A stretch of DNA of 47,528 nucleotides from a virus (IMGVR_UViG_3300009370_000048:1-47528); one strand, 5' to 3'. Positions 6,617 to 13,705 are shown, numbered from the stretch's first letter. The notes: generated by a model from the letters alone, not told the origin. A program made the numbers and translations.

Positions 6617-6748
6617 ATGGACGTTGTAATTATACTAATAATAACAGTATGTTCTGGGTTTTTTATGGTAATGGCTGTTTATAATCTTATTGAAGCGATA
6701 CGTGAGACACATGAGGAATTAACTAAAAGAAAAAATAAAATAAAGTGA
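6617..6748 (+). CDS. Small membrane protein, 43 aa
   Basis: N-terminal transmembrane helix (about residues 3-25) and a basic C-terminal tail. GAGG upstream, no gap from the previous stop. Last gene before the promoter at 6757. Function unknown. Confidence 0.55.
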   Translation: MDVVIILIITVCSGFFMVMAVYNLIEAIRETHEELTKRKNKIK

Positions 6749-6756
6749 AATATATC

Positions 6757-6785
6757 TTGATATAATGATTTATATAATTTATATT
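6757..6785 (+). promoter_or_regulatory. Sigma70-type promoter before the regulator gene
   Basis: TTGATA (6757-6762), a 17-base spacer and TATATT (6780-6785) lie in a 60-base AT-rich gap. The predicted start is near 6792, giving a leader of about 17 bases that contains AAAGGGG. The region is very AT-rich, so chance matches are easy, but placement and spacing are good. Confidence 0.55.
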
Positions 6786-6808
6786 TTATATATTACAAAG
6801 GGGAAAAT

Positions 6809-6964
6809 ATGAGTAATAATACTAAAACTATTTGCATACAGAATGTAGATGTTGAATCTTGGAAACAGTTTAGAGGCAGAGCATTAATTCAAGGCTTTGA
6901 TTCGGGTTCTGATTTCATAAGGCATCTCATAAGTGAACATGCAAAAGGCAAGAATGAAAAGTAA
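6809..6964 (+). CDS. Ribbon-helix-helix-type regulator, 51 aa
   Basis: The short N-terminal strand (KTICIQNVDVESW) followed by two helices (FRGRALIQG and SDFIRHLISEHAK) is the Arc/CopG ribbon-helix-helix pattern, in which the paired strands contact DNA. It is the first gene after a promoter, so autoregulation is plausible. Strong AAAGGGG binding site. Overlaps the nuclease start by 11 bases. Fold assigned by pattern only. Confidence 0.55.
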   Translation: MSNNTKTICIQNVDVESWKQFRGRALIQGFDSGSDFIRHLISEHAKGKNEK

Positions 6965-7736
6965 CAGTCCTGTAGATATAGAAAAAATCTACAATGATTA
7001 CCTTGATAACAAACAGGAAGAGAATTATATAAATAGATACGAAGGGAAGGAGCATTTTTATCACGCAAGTGGTGCAGGCTCTTGTTCAAGAAAGTTATAT
7101 TTTGAATCTGTTATGCAAGCAGAAGCATCGGAAGATATGGACAGCAATACAAAAAGGCTTTTAAGACTTGGAAATGTTGTTCACGATGATATTCAGCAAT
7201 CTCTAGAGATATATAATAGAGATATATATAATAGAGAATATAATAATCAAGATAAAGAAAAAGAAATTAATAATAAAGAAAAAGTTTTTAAATTTCATAC
7301 CGAAGGAGAGATACAAATCGAAGAACTAAAAGTTAGAGGGTTCTATGATATTGTTGCTGAAAAGAAAGATACAGAGGTTTATCTGTATGATATCAAAACT
7401 TGCGCATCATATTCTTGGTCAATGAAATTTGGTCGAAAGAAAAACTTTAATCCGTCTATCCATTATGAACTGCAATTAGGTACATATGGGTATGCGATTA
7501 AGCAACAAATGGGAAGACTTGATGGTATGTATCTGTACTACTATAACAAGGACAATTCAAGGATGAGATGTGTAGAAGTACCGCTTACATTTGTATCAAG
7601 AGCCTATTTGTTTTGGAGAAACATAAACGATGAACATGAACAAGGACTACCACCCTTTAGAAAAGGCGTTTCTCCAGTTCAAGATTGGCAGTGTAAATAT
7701 TGTCAATTTAACGGGGTGTGTAATCCACCAAAATAG
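6954..7736 (+). CDS. Cas4/RecB-like PD-(D/E)XK exonuclease with Fe-S cysteines
   Basis: Shows the RecB/Cas4 nuclease layout: His77 in VVHDDI, Asp132 in GFYDI, the D-x-K site Asp146/Lys148 in LYDIKTC, and Gln174 in YELQLGTY. Cys44 (GSCSRKLYF) and the C-terminal Cys247, Cys250 and Cys256 match the four-cysteine Fe-S cluster of this family. Likely role: 5'-3' or flap exonuclease that makes single strands for the annealing protein next door. Start chosen at the ATG after AAAAGGCAAG; a GTG 21 bases earlier is possible. A low-complexity YNRD/YNRE insertion (about 87-112) is encoded by the TAGAGA repeat array. Confidence 0.85.
   Translation: MKSNSPVDIEKIYNDYLDNKQEENYINRYEGKEHFYHASGAGSCSRKLYFESVMQAEASEDMDSNTKRLLRLGNVVHDDIQQSLEIYNRDIYNREYNNQDKEKEINNKEKVFKFHTEGEIQIEELKVRGFYDIVAEKKDTEVYLYDIKTCASYSWSMKFGRKKNFNPSIHYELQLGTYGYAIKQQMGRLDGMYLYYYNKDNSRMRCVEVPLTFVSRAYLFWRNINDEHEQGLPPFRKGVSPVQDWQCKYCQFNGVCNPPK
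7199..7237. repeat. TAGAGA repeat array with 12-bp palindrome
   Basis: Contains the palindrome ATCTCTAGAGAT (7199-7210), with TAGAGA at 7204, 7217 and 7232. A matching set, three TAGAGA plus a TAGAGA-A-TCTCTA palindrome, occurs in the late leader at 46878-46914. It lies inside the nuclease coding sequence, where it encodes a non-conserved-looking loop. Confidence 0.6.
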
Positions 7737-7745
7737 GAGAGTGAA

Positions 7746-8336
7746 ATGAGCAAAACAACACAAAACACATTCACGAAACTCTTCAAGACAGACGTAAGTA
7801 AATACGTTAAACAAAAAGGTAATTACAATTATCTGTCTTGGGCATATGCAGTACAAGAACTGAAAAAAGCTTGTCCAACTGCTAGGTGGGGTGTAACAAA
7901 AGCGGAGGATGGTTCTCCATTCTTCAAAACAGAATGTGGTTATTTTGTGGAAGTATGGGTTGACGTAGATGGTTTATCTTTGTCACAAGTACATCCTGTG
8001 TTAGATAATAGAAATAACCCAATCGAAAAACCAAATGCTTTTCATATAAATACAAGTTTACAGAGAGCTTTAGCAAAAGCTATTGCATTACACGGACTTG
8101 GATTATATATATTTGCAGGTGAGGATTTACCAGAACCTGATGCATTGACTCCAAAAGAGGAAGAAGAGTTACTTGCATTAGCAAAACCTTTAGGTGAAGA
8201 GTTCTGTAACGATTTACTTGGAAAGGTAAGGCAGATGGAAATAAACGCACATAACATTGATGCGTGTATTGAGCGATTAAACAACATGAAAAAAGAAATA
8301 AAAGACAATACAAAAAAGGAGGCTAAAAATGGCTGA
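7746..8336 (+). CDS. DUF1071 (Sak3-type) single-strand annealing protein
   Basis: The motifs YNYLSWAYAVQELKKACP (about 27-44), a central VEVWVDVDG strand and FHINTSLQRALAKAIALHGLGLYIFAGEDLP (split over about 98-128) are the signature of DUF1071, the family described as Sak3-type annealing proteins. The expected role is annealing of complementary single strands in phage recombination-dependent replication. It lies between an exonuclease and an SSB-like protein, the usual partners. The basic tail (about 175-196) may contact DNA. Confidence 0.85.
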   Translation: MSKTTQNTFTKLFKTDVSKYVKQKGNYNYLSWAYAVQELKKACPTARWGVTKAEDGSPFFKTECGYFVEVWVDVDGLSLSQVHPVLDNRNNPIEKPNAFHINTSLQRALAKAIALHGLGLYIFAGEDLPEPDALTPKEEEELLALAKPLGEEFCNDLLGKVRQMEINAHNIDACIERLNNMKKEIKDNTKKEAKNG

Positions 8337-8964
8337 TGTAAATGATGTATTTGGAGATATAACTAAAAATCAAAGTTATTATAATCCAAAAGATAAAAAG
8401 AAAAAGAAAGAGTACACTCCTTACACAAAAGGAGAGTATCTTTGCCATATCATTGATGCAGAATCAAAAGTAGTTGATGTTGGTAAAGGTAAACATAGAG
8501 CCGAGTTATTCACTTATACTGTAGAAGTAGCGGATGAAAACAGGACTCAAGACTTCCAATATTCTGATATTAACGGAGATAGAATAAGAACAAAAGGAGA
8601 CGTTTATATAGGATATAAGTTCAAAGGAAAACTTTGGAGGTTTTTAGAGCCAGGAGAAAAGGATACTTTTTCTTCAAACTCTTCTGGAAATGCTAATTAT
8701 ATGCGTTTCTGTGAGACTATAGGCATAGAAAAAGTGATGGAGAAAAAGGAAATAAACGGAGAGGTTATAGAAGTTCAACTACTCCCTTCATTATCTCCAA
8801 GTGAGATGCTTGGTAAGGCTGTTGTTGCGTTTGTTGATTTAGGCAGACCTTGGACAGACAAAGAAGGCAAAAGAAGACAATTCTGGGATTGTAAATTCTG
8901 TAAGCCTTGGAAAGATGGAAAAGATAAAAAGGTAGGAGAAGGAAATGACTCTATTCCGTTCTAA
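8329..8964 (+). CDS. SSB-like protein with DSIPF C-terminal tip
   Basis: A 211-residue protein, probably the phage single-strand DNA-binding protein. The central part is beta-rich and the protein ends NDSIPF, closely matching the E. coli SSB tip DDDIPF, which docks SSB-interacting partners; the preceding linker is basic and glycine-containing. Position between the annealing protein and replication genes supports this. It overlaps the upstream gene by 8 bases and the downstream HTH ORF by 20. No OB-fold motif can be proven by eye; a DUF669-like relative is possible. Confidence 0.7.
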   Translation: MADVNDVFGDITKNQSYYNPKDKKKKKEYTPYTKGEYLCHIIDAESKVVDVGKGKHRAELFTYTVEVADENRTQDFQYSDINGDRIRTKGDVYIGYKFKGKLWRFLEPGEKDTFSSNSSGNANYMRFCETIGIEKVMEKKEINGEVIEVQLLPSLSPSEMLGKAVVAFVDLGRPWTDKEGKRRQFWDCKFCKPWKDGKDKKVGEGNDSIPF

Positions 8965-9091
8965 ATCAAAAGTAGGAAAGGGCAAGAGGCTCTTAATAAA
9001 TGTTCTGTATAAACTTGGTGTTAAACCAAATAAATTAGTTTCTTTGATGGGAGTATCAAGAGCGACTATATACAGACATATTTCTAGGTAA
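8945..9091 (+). CDS. Tiny helix-turn-helix protein, 48 aa
   Basis: Contains KPNKLVSLMGVSRATIYRHI (residues 27-46), a good helix-turn-helix of the resolvase-tail type, and a very basic N-terminus. It starts within the SSB-tip codons. Probably a DNA-binding regulator; a resolvase catalytic domain is absent. Its 3' end contains a promoter-like sequence facing the structured RNA. A GGAGAAGGAA site precedes the ATG. Confidence 0.6.
   Translation: MTLFRSKSKVGKGKRLLINVLYKLGVKPNKLVSLMGVSRATIYRHISR
9044..9072 (+). promoter_or_regulatory. Candidate promoter for the second RNA
   Basis: TTGATG (9044-9049), 17-base spacer, TATATA (9067-9072). The predicted start near 9079 falls about 20 bases before the first helix of the RNA. 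It lies inside coding sequence, so codon choice could also explain it. Confidence 0.35.
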
Positions 9092-9098
9092 AAACAAT

Positions 9099-9330
9099 GG
9101 AGGGCAGTATTTCTTCACATCGCAACACAACTATACTGTCCTCCCACTCCCAAAGATTTTTGATATTTTGAGAACCAACACTTGCCAATCGCATGAAACA
9201 GGGCGTTCAACGAACCGTGGTTGAGGTTCTCAATATTTAGGGTAAACACACGACAGCGGTGTTCAGCTGTATAAATCGTTGGTGGTTTAGAAATCTTGAT
9301 GCACAAGGTTAATCTCTAGTTTACCCTATA
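9099..9330 (+). ncRNA. Structured RNA candidate, copy 2, with cloverleaf-like domain
   Basis: A 265-base gap, visibly richer in G+C than its flanks. Helix A: 9099-9110 with 9133-9144 (12 bp, one G-T). Helix B: 9168-9176 with 9225-9233 (9 bp), enclosing hairpin TCAAC/GTTGA (9207-9211, 9220-9224). A third domain is closed by TAGGGTAAAC (9238-9247) with GTTTACCCTA (9319-9328) and holds three hairpins: 9253-9257/9266-9270, 9272-9277/9284-9289 and 9292-9298/9304-9310. Helices A and B match copy 1 with compensatory pairs. Loop sizes (8, 6, 5) and a 10-bp closing stem do not fit a tRNA. Function unknown. Confidence 0.7.
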
Positions 9331-9356
9331 ATTTTAATAATAAAAAGGAGAAGTAA

Positions 9357-9638
9357 ATGGGTAGAGCAATAGATATGGAAAAAGATATTGATATGCTAAA
9401 AATGAAAGTTGAAAAGCTTGAAAATACTGTAAGAGGAATGACACATACAATAGATGAAATAGATGAAAAGGCATCGAAGACTAAAAAGGTAGATTTGGTT
9501 GATGATGTAAAAACAGAGGAGGAAGATGTCAAAAAAGAAGCCGACAATAAGACAAGTAGCAACAGCGGTAAACGAAGCAATGCAAAGAACAGAAATTCTA
9601 AAGGAAAGACTGATTCAGATGGAGATAGTTCTAAGTAG
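9357..9638 (+). CDS. Coiled-coil protein, 93 aa
   Basis: Residues 8-45 form heptad-like repeats (DIDMLKMKVEKLENTVRGM); the C-terminal half is low-complexity Lys/Ser/Asp. AAAGGAGAAG precedes the ATG. The disordered tail overlaps the next gene by 113 bases, so that part may be constrained by the other frame. Function unknown. Confidence 0.6.
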   Translation: MGRAIDMEKDIDMLKMKVEKLENTVRGMTHTIDEIDEKASKTKKVDLVDDVKTEEEDVKKEADNKTSSNSGKRSNAKNRNSKGKTDSDGDSSK

Positions 9639-9747
9639 CTATATAGAATTTAAGAAAGATGACAAAAAACTTGGAAAATTCATTGAGAAGAAAGCTACTG
9701 AGTCTACTAAAGACAGAGATTCAGAGAGTGTATCTGACAACGGATGA
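9526..9747 (+). CDS. Small helical protein, 73 aa
   Basis: Begins MSKKKPTIRQVATAVNEAMQ after GAGGAGGAAG, one of the best ribosome binding sites in the window. A helical core is followed by a charged tail. It overlaps the upstream gene heavily in another frame. Function unknown. Confidence 0.6.
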   Translation: MSKKKPTIRQVATAVNEAMQRTEILKERLIQMEIVLSSYIEFKKDDKKLGKFIEKKATESTKDRDSESVSDNG

Positions 9748-9751
9748 TAAA

Positions 9752-10060
9752 ATGTTTCTTGATGTTGAAGATGCTCTACAGCACGAGGAATCACTAGAAA
9801 AAAAAAGAGCAATAATAAAAAAAAAGGAAGAAACAGTGAATAAGATAAATGAACTATTTCTCAAGGTTCTCAATAATAATAACTGGGGACTTTACTTCAA
9901 GGGAGAGCCAATGCAATCGATACCTATGAGTGATGGTGGCAAGGTATATAAAGTGAATGAAGTCAAAGTCGAACAAGTGTATGAAGAGATACAGAAGGAG
10001 ATAGAATCAGATTGGCAGAAGCAAAACGAACAGACGAACAACAAGTCATCGAATGGTTAG
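9752..10060 (+). CDS. Coiled-coil protein, 102 aa
   Basis: Residues 1-50 are a long charged coiled coil (ESLEKKRAIIKKKEETVNKI), then a small beta section and another helix. The start is uncertain: ATG at 9752 is five bases past the previous stop, with GTG at 9728 and ATG at 9659 as in-frame alternatives and no strong binding site for any. Function unknown. Confidence 0.55.
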   Translation: MFLDVEDALQHEESLEKKRAIIKKKEETVNKINELFLKVLNNNNWGLYFKGEPMQSIPMSDGGKVYKVNEVKVEQVYEEIQKEIESDWQKQNEQTNNKSSNG

Positions 10061-10218
10061 AAGAGGATTTAGCCTACTATAAAAAGAATATAGGTAAATT
10101 AACCGAATTTGATGTTTTAATAACAGAAGATTTAATTGACTTTGTGACTGTAAAATTAAGGAAATTGAAGGAAAGAGAAAATGATAATAATGGGAGATTG
10201 TCTAAAGTCTATATCTAA
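10012..10218 (+). CDS. Small acidic helical protein, 68 aa (TTG start)
   Basis: Reads through an acidic helical protein (EWLEEDLAYYKKNIGKL). The likely start is TTG at 10012, 11 bases after AAGGAG; no ATG is suitably placed. It overlaps both neighbours, the methyltransferase by 38 bases. Function unknown. Confidence 0.5.
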   Translation: MAEAKRTDEQQVIEWLEEDLAYYKKNIGKLTEFDVLITEDLIDFVTVKLRKLKERENDNNGRLSKVYI

Positions 10219-11008
10219 AATAGACAAAGGCAGTATCCAATCAGTTATTACATCACCTCCATATTGGGGTCTTCGAGACTATGATAATGAAAATCAGCTA
10301 GGACAAGAAGACACTCCAGAGGAGTTCGTGTCTAAATTAGTAGAAATATTTAGTGAAATTAAGCACGTTTTAAGAGATGATGGTACTGTTTGGGTAAACA
10401 TAGGGGATACATACTTTGGAGCTAAAGGCGGTCATTTTGATAGCGACAACAGTATAACAAATAATGTTAGTGGTTCTGAATTTAGGATGCAAAGAAAAGC
10501 GCCGCCAAAACATAAATATTTAAAAGTAAAAGATTTATCTGGAGTTCCTTGGATGTTTGCATTTGCTATGCAGAAACAAGGATGGTATTTAAGACAAGAT
10601 ATAATATGGCATAAACCAAATCCTATGCCCGAAGCTGTTAATGATAGGATGCAAAAATCACATGAACATATTTTCTTGTTCTCTAAAAAGAAAAAGTATT
10701 ACTTTGATGCTGAAGCTATAGGTATTAAAAAGAAAGACGGAGAAGGATGGGTAAGAAGACAGGATGTATGGGATATACAAACATCAAGTTTTCAAGGTGC
10801 TCATTTTGCAGTGTTTCCTGAAAAGTTACCTGAACTTTGCATTAAAGCCTCAACAAAAGAAAATGACATAGTTCTTGACCCTTTTATGGGAAGTGGAACA
10901 ACAGCATATGTCGCCCAAAGGTTAAGTCGTAAATGGATTGGTATTGAACTAAATCCAGAATACGTGAAAATAATAAACAAACGAACTGCTCAACAAGAGC
11001 TGTTTTAA
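10181..11008 (+). CDS. Beta-class DNA methyltransferase (SPPY type)
   Basis: Motif IV SPPY (25-28, within TSPPYWGLRDY) precedes motif I DPFMGSGTT (233-241), the permuted order of beta-class amino-methyltransferases. SPPY is most typical of N4-cytosine enzymes, though N6-adenine cannot be excluded. No restriction partner is present, so protection of phage DNA from host restriction is the likely role. Target-recognition sequence probably lies in the central 70-200 region. Start ATG at 10181 follows AAGGAAAGAGAAA. Length 275 is normal for this group. Confidence 0.9.
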   Translation: MIIMGDCLKSISKIDKGSIQSVITSPPYWGLRDYDNENQLGQEDTPEEFVSKLVEIFSEIKHVLRDDGTVWVNIGDTYFGAKGGHFDSDNSITNNVSGSEFRMQRKAPPKHKYLKVKDLSGVPWMFAFAMQKQGWYLRQDIIWHKPNPMPEAVNDRMQKSHEHIFLFSKKKKYYFDAEAIGIKKKDGEGWVRRQDVWDIQTSSFQGAHFAVFPEKLPELCIKASTKENDIVLDPFMGSGTTAYVAQRLSRKWIGIELNPEYVKIINKRTAQQELF

Positions 11009-11022
11009 AATAGGAGAAATAT

Positions 11023-12348
11023 ATGGGAGTAGAACCGTATGATAGAGATACGGAAAATGTTGTATTGGGTTCAGTTATATTTAATCCTGATGAGTATGAT
11101 AATATATCTAAATACTTTACAGACATTGAAGTTTTCTATCAGCCAAAAGCAAGACTGTTATGGAAAAAAATAACAAAAATGAAAAGAAGTGGAGAGAAGA
11201 TAAGTTCAGTAACTGTTGCATCTACTATAACAAAGCAAGATATAAAAGAGGGAGTGGATAATCTTTATGTAGCTGATTGTGTGGGTGTTGCATGTGTGGA
11301 TGGTATGGCAACTATATATGCGAATAAGGTATATGAAAAATATCTAATGAGAAAGATAATTGTTAAAAGTGAAAAGATAAAAGAAAGTGCATTAGCAAAT
11401 TCAAGTAATATATATCCAGTAATAAGCGAGGCTCATAGTCTGTTTGGAGAGTTACTTAATTCACGTCCATCTGTATCTTCAGATATTGAAGAAGTAATAA
11501 GCGATACTCTTGAATCTATGAATAACAAAGAATCAAAATTGATAAAAACTGGATATGATAATTTGGATAAGTTTTCGGGTGGATTGACAAGAGGGGAGAT
11601 TACAATTGTTGGAGGAAGGCCAGGACACGGAAAAACAACAGTATTAATTAATATGTTAGCGAATGTTTTGGATGCTGGATATAAAGCAATGTTTTTTAGT
11701 AGGGAGTTGCCTAATTCGGAATTACTTAAAAAGATTATTTGTTTAGAATCGCAGGATTTATCTTATTCAATGGTAAGAAAGAATGTGTTTACTGAAAATG
11801 ATTTAAAAATAATCAATGCAACTCTTTCACAAATCAAAAAGAAGTATGGTTCAGATAGATTCTTAATGTTTGATAATGTTAGGGATTTTGCTGTGTCAGC
11901 GGGAGAGATTAAAAAGTTTAAACCTGATATTATATTTGATGATTATATTCAATTAATATCATACGAAGGAAAAGAAGAACAAAGGCGATTACAGATAGAG
12001 CAATTAGTTAATGATTATAAATGGTTAGCTAAAGAAACAAATGCAGTTGTTGTTCTTGCATCACAATTAAATAGAGGTGTTGAATATAGGAATCCAAAAT
12101 CTTATGAGCCTCAACTATCGGATTTAGCTGAAAGTGGCGCAATTGAACAAGTAGCAGAGAATGTGTTTTTTACTTATTATGATTATAAAGTAAAAGGAGA
12201 AAGTGGTAAAGGAAAAAATGTCCTTACAATATCAGCAGGTAAAGTTAGGTATGGAGATTCAGGAACCGTTGATTTAGGATATATGGGAAATAAATGTAAA
12301 GTATATAATTCACCAGAGGAGATATTAGATGACAAAATCCCGTTTTAA
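11023..12348 (+). CDS. DnaB-type replicative helicase
   Basis: N-terminal DnaB-like domain (EPYDRDTENVVLGSVIFNPDEYD at the start, split), then a RecA-type motor: Walker A GGRPGHGKTT (197-206), Walker B DIIFDDY (302-308), and the DnaB-family ASQLNRGVEYR and LSDLAESGAIEQ motifs. It unwinds the fork 5'-3' as a hexamer. No primase is encoded nearby, so host primase is probably recruited. Unusual: it ends LDDKIPF, an SSB-like acidic tip. It overlaps the RuvC gene by 20 bases. AGGAGA ribosome binding site. Confidence 0.92.
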   Translation: MGVEPYDRDTENVVLGSVIFNPDEYDNISKYFTDIEVFYQPKARLLWKKITKMKRSGEKISSVTVASTITKQDIKEGVDNLYVADCVGVACVDGMATIYANKVYEKYLMRKIIVKSEKIKESALANSSNIYPVISEAHSLFGELLNSRPSVSSDIEEVISDTLESMNNKESKLIKTGYDNLDKFSGGLTRGEITIVGGRPGHGKTTVLINMLANVLDAGYKAMFFSRELPNSELLKKIICLESQDLSYSMVRKNVFTENDLKIINATLSQIKKKYGSDRFLMFDNVRDFAVSAGEIKKFKPDIIFDDYIQLISYEGKEEQRRLQIEQLVNDYKWLAKETNAVVVLASQLNRGVEYRNPKSYEPQLSDLAESGAIEQVAENVFFTYYDYKVKGESGKGKNVLTISAGKVRYGDSGTVDLGYMGNKCKVYNSPEEILDDKIPF

Positions 12349-12829
12349 ATATATAGGAGTTGACCCTGGAGTTAGTGGGGGTTTAGTAGTAATACAAGAA
12401 GATGGATTTATAACCGCAGAAAAATGTCCAAAGAAAGTTGTAGATATGGCCGCAGTATTTCAAGCGGCGGTAGGTAACACAGATACGGATAATGTGAAGT
12501 TCTTAATGGAAAGAGTGTGGGCGAGACCAAACAATGCGTCAAGTAGAGCATTTACATACGGAGTTAATTATGGTCAATGGCTTGGAATCGCAGCATCACT
12601 TGAAGTCAAGACATATACAGAGCTTCCAAATAATTGGATGAAATGGTTCGGCTGTCCCAAGGGAATGATATCAAGAGACAGAAAGAATTGGCTCAAGGAT
12701 AAAGCAAAAGAACTGTATCCTCAATTAAAGAAAATAACATTAGCAACGGCTGATGCTATACTGATAGCACATTATGCAAAAGAGGAATATTTCAATACAC
12801 AAATATGGAAGAAGCATTTCAATGAGTAA
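12329..12829 (+). CDS. RuvC-like Holliday junction resolvase
   Basis: An RNase H-fold nuclease: Asp12 in YIGVDPGVSGG, Glu61 in FLMERVWARP, and Asp142 in ATADAILIAHYA are the expected acidic residues of RuvC-type enzymes, and length 166 is typical. It would resolve branched recombination or packaging intermediates. The start lies inside the helicase C-terminal codons (20-base overlap), with GGAGATATTAG upstream. Confidence 0.85.
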   Translation: MTKSRFKYIGVDPGVSGGLVVIQEDGFITAEKCPKKVVDMAAVFQAAVGNTDTDNVKFLMERVWARPNNASSRAFTYGVNYGQWLGIAASLEVKTYTELPNNWMKWFGCPKGMISRDRKNWLKDKAKELYPQLKKITLATADAILIAHYAKEEYFNTQIWKKHFNE

Positions 12830-13004
12830 AAGTAGAAAAAAGTTTGAAAGAATACAGAAAAAGAAACAAGCGAATAAAGATAAGAGCGAGAAGAGACGTT
12901 TAAAAAAGCAAATAAAAAGATTGATAGAAACAAACAAAATATCAGAAGCTGGTTTTCTTATACAAAGATATAAAAATAAGTTTGGAGATTTAAGTGAACG
13001 GTAA
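12822..13004 (+). CDS. Tiny basic coiled-coil protein, 60 aa
   Basis: Starts MSKSRKKFERIQKKKQ and is strongly Lys/Arg-rich in one long helix. It overlaps the RuvC stop by 8 bases. Probably nucleic-acid associated; no family recognised. Confidence 0.55.
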   Translation: MSKSRKKFERIQKKKQANKDKSEKRRLKKQIKRLIETNKISEAGFLIQRYKNKFGDLSER

Positions 13005-13188
13005 AGGAGATAAACAGCGAGTAAGATGGAGCAAGAAATACGCTGATAATTACAATAAGATATTTAAGAAAAGGAGTAAAGATGGCAAGAACAATGAGCG
13101 AAGAGCAAAAGAAAAGAACAATGATGGCTGTAAAAAAAGCAACAAAGAAATACAAAAATCCAAAGGAAAGAGCAAAGAAATTACGTGA
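12994..13188 (+). CDS. Conserved tiny phage protein (GKGDKQR type), GTG start
   Basis: The beginning, MNGKGDKQRVRWSKKYADNY, matches a tiny conserved phage type with GKG-K-R near the start and YxxNYxxIF after it. Starts at GTG with TTTGGAG 9 bases upstream. The second half is read in another frame by the 13082 ORF and looks low-complexity. Function unknown. Confidence 0.55.
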   Translation: MNGKGDKQRVRWSKKYADNYNKIFKKRSKDGKNNERRAKEKNNDGCKKSNKEIQKSKGKSKEIT

Positions 13189-13231
13189 TGATAGACAGAA
13201 AAGATTGAAAGAATGGAGAAAGTGGTTTTAA
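13082..13231 (+). CDS. Tiny basic protein, 49 aa
   Basis: MARTMSEEQKKRTMMAVKKA start, Lys/Arg-rich helical protein ending in an aromatic WRKWF. AAGGAG five bases upstream is a better initiation site than that of the gene it overlaps. No recognised family. Confidence 0.5.
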   Translation: MARTMSEEQKKRTMMAVKKATKKYKNPKERAKKLRDDRQKRLKEWRKWF

Positions 13232-13705
13232 GTGATAAAATTAACAGATATTTATAACAAATTTGAAGGTAACCTATACATAGAAAAGGGGGGTAGATGG
13301 ATGCCAATAACTGAAGGATATTGCAAAGAGTTTGACCTCGATTTAAAATTCGGGAAGATGGGAGAAAAGTTTACTGAAGAAGTATTTGAAGGTAAGTCTC
13401 TTGTAGAAACAAAAACAGAAAGAGATATATGGAAATCAACAGGAAATTTAGCATTTGAAATAAGATATAAAGGACAGCCATCAGGTGTGTCAACAACAGG
13501 CTCACATATATGGATTCACTTATTGGCTTATAATAACGAGATTTTAGGGGGATTTATTTTTAAAGTACCCAAGTTAAAGCAAATGTTAAAAGAGGCCGTA
13601 AGGGGCAAAAGAGCTAAAATGGTGATGGGTGGCGATGATAATATGAGTCAAATAATACTTATGCCGATGAATGATTTAAAGGAATTTTATAGTTCTGTTA
13701 TTTGA
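13232..13705 (+). CDS. PD-(D/E)XK nuclease-like protein, 157 aa
   Basis: Residues 40-72 read FGKMGEKF ... VETKTERDIWKSTGN: Glu45, then a strand bearing E-x-K (Glu59/Lys61), then W-x-STGN, followed by E-IRYKGQPSGVSTTGS. This is the arrangement of small phage PD-(D/E)XK endonucleases, some of which resolve junctions. The canonical Asp before E-x-K is not obvious. Starts at GTG straight after the previous stop. It ends the rightward operon and its last 8 bases overlap the convergent virion gene. Confidence 0.65.
   Translation: MIKLTDIYNKFEGNLYIEKGGRWMPITEGYCKEFDLDLKFGKMGEKFTEEVFEGKSLVETKTERDIWKSTGNLAFEIRYKGQPSGVSTTGSHIWIHLLAYNNEILGGFIFKVPKLKQMLKEAVRGKRAKMVMGGDDNMSQIILMPMNDLKEFYSSVI

Noticed and set aside
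9115-9306. 63-aa minus-strand ORF across the second RNA candidate
   Set aside because: It is antisense to all neighbours, lacks a ribosome binding site, and its codons simply follow the paired helices; RNA structure explains the region better.
9238-9328. tRNA
   Set aside because: Three hairpins in a closed domain recall a cloverleaf, but the closing stem is 10 bp, loops are 8, 6 and 5 bases, and there is no T-loop consensus or anticodon-loop geometry.
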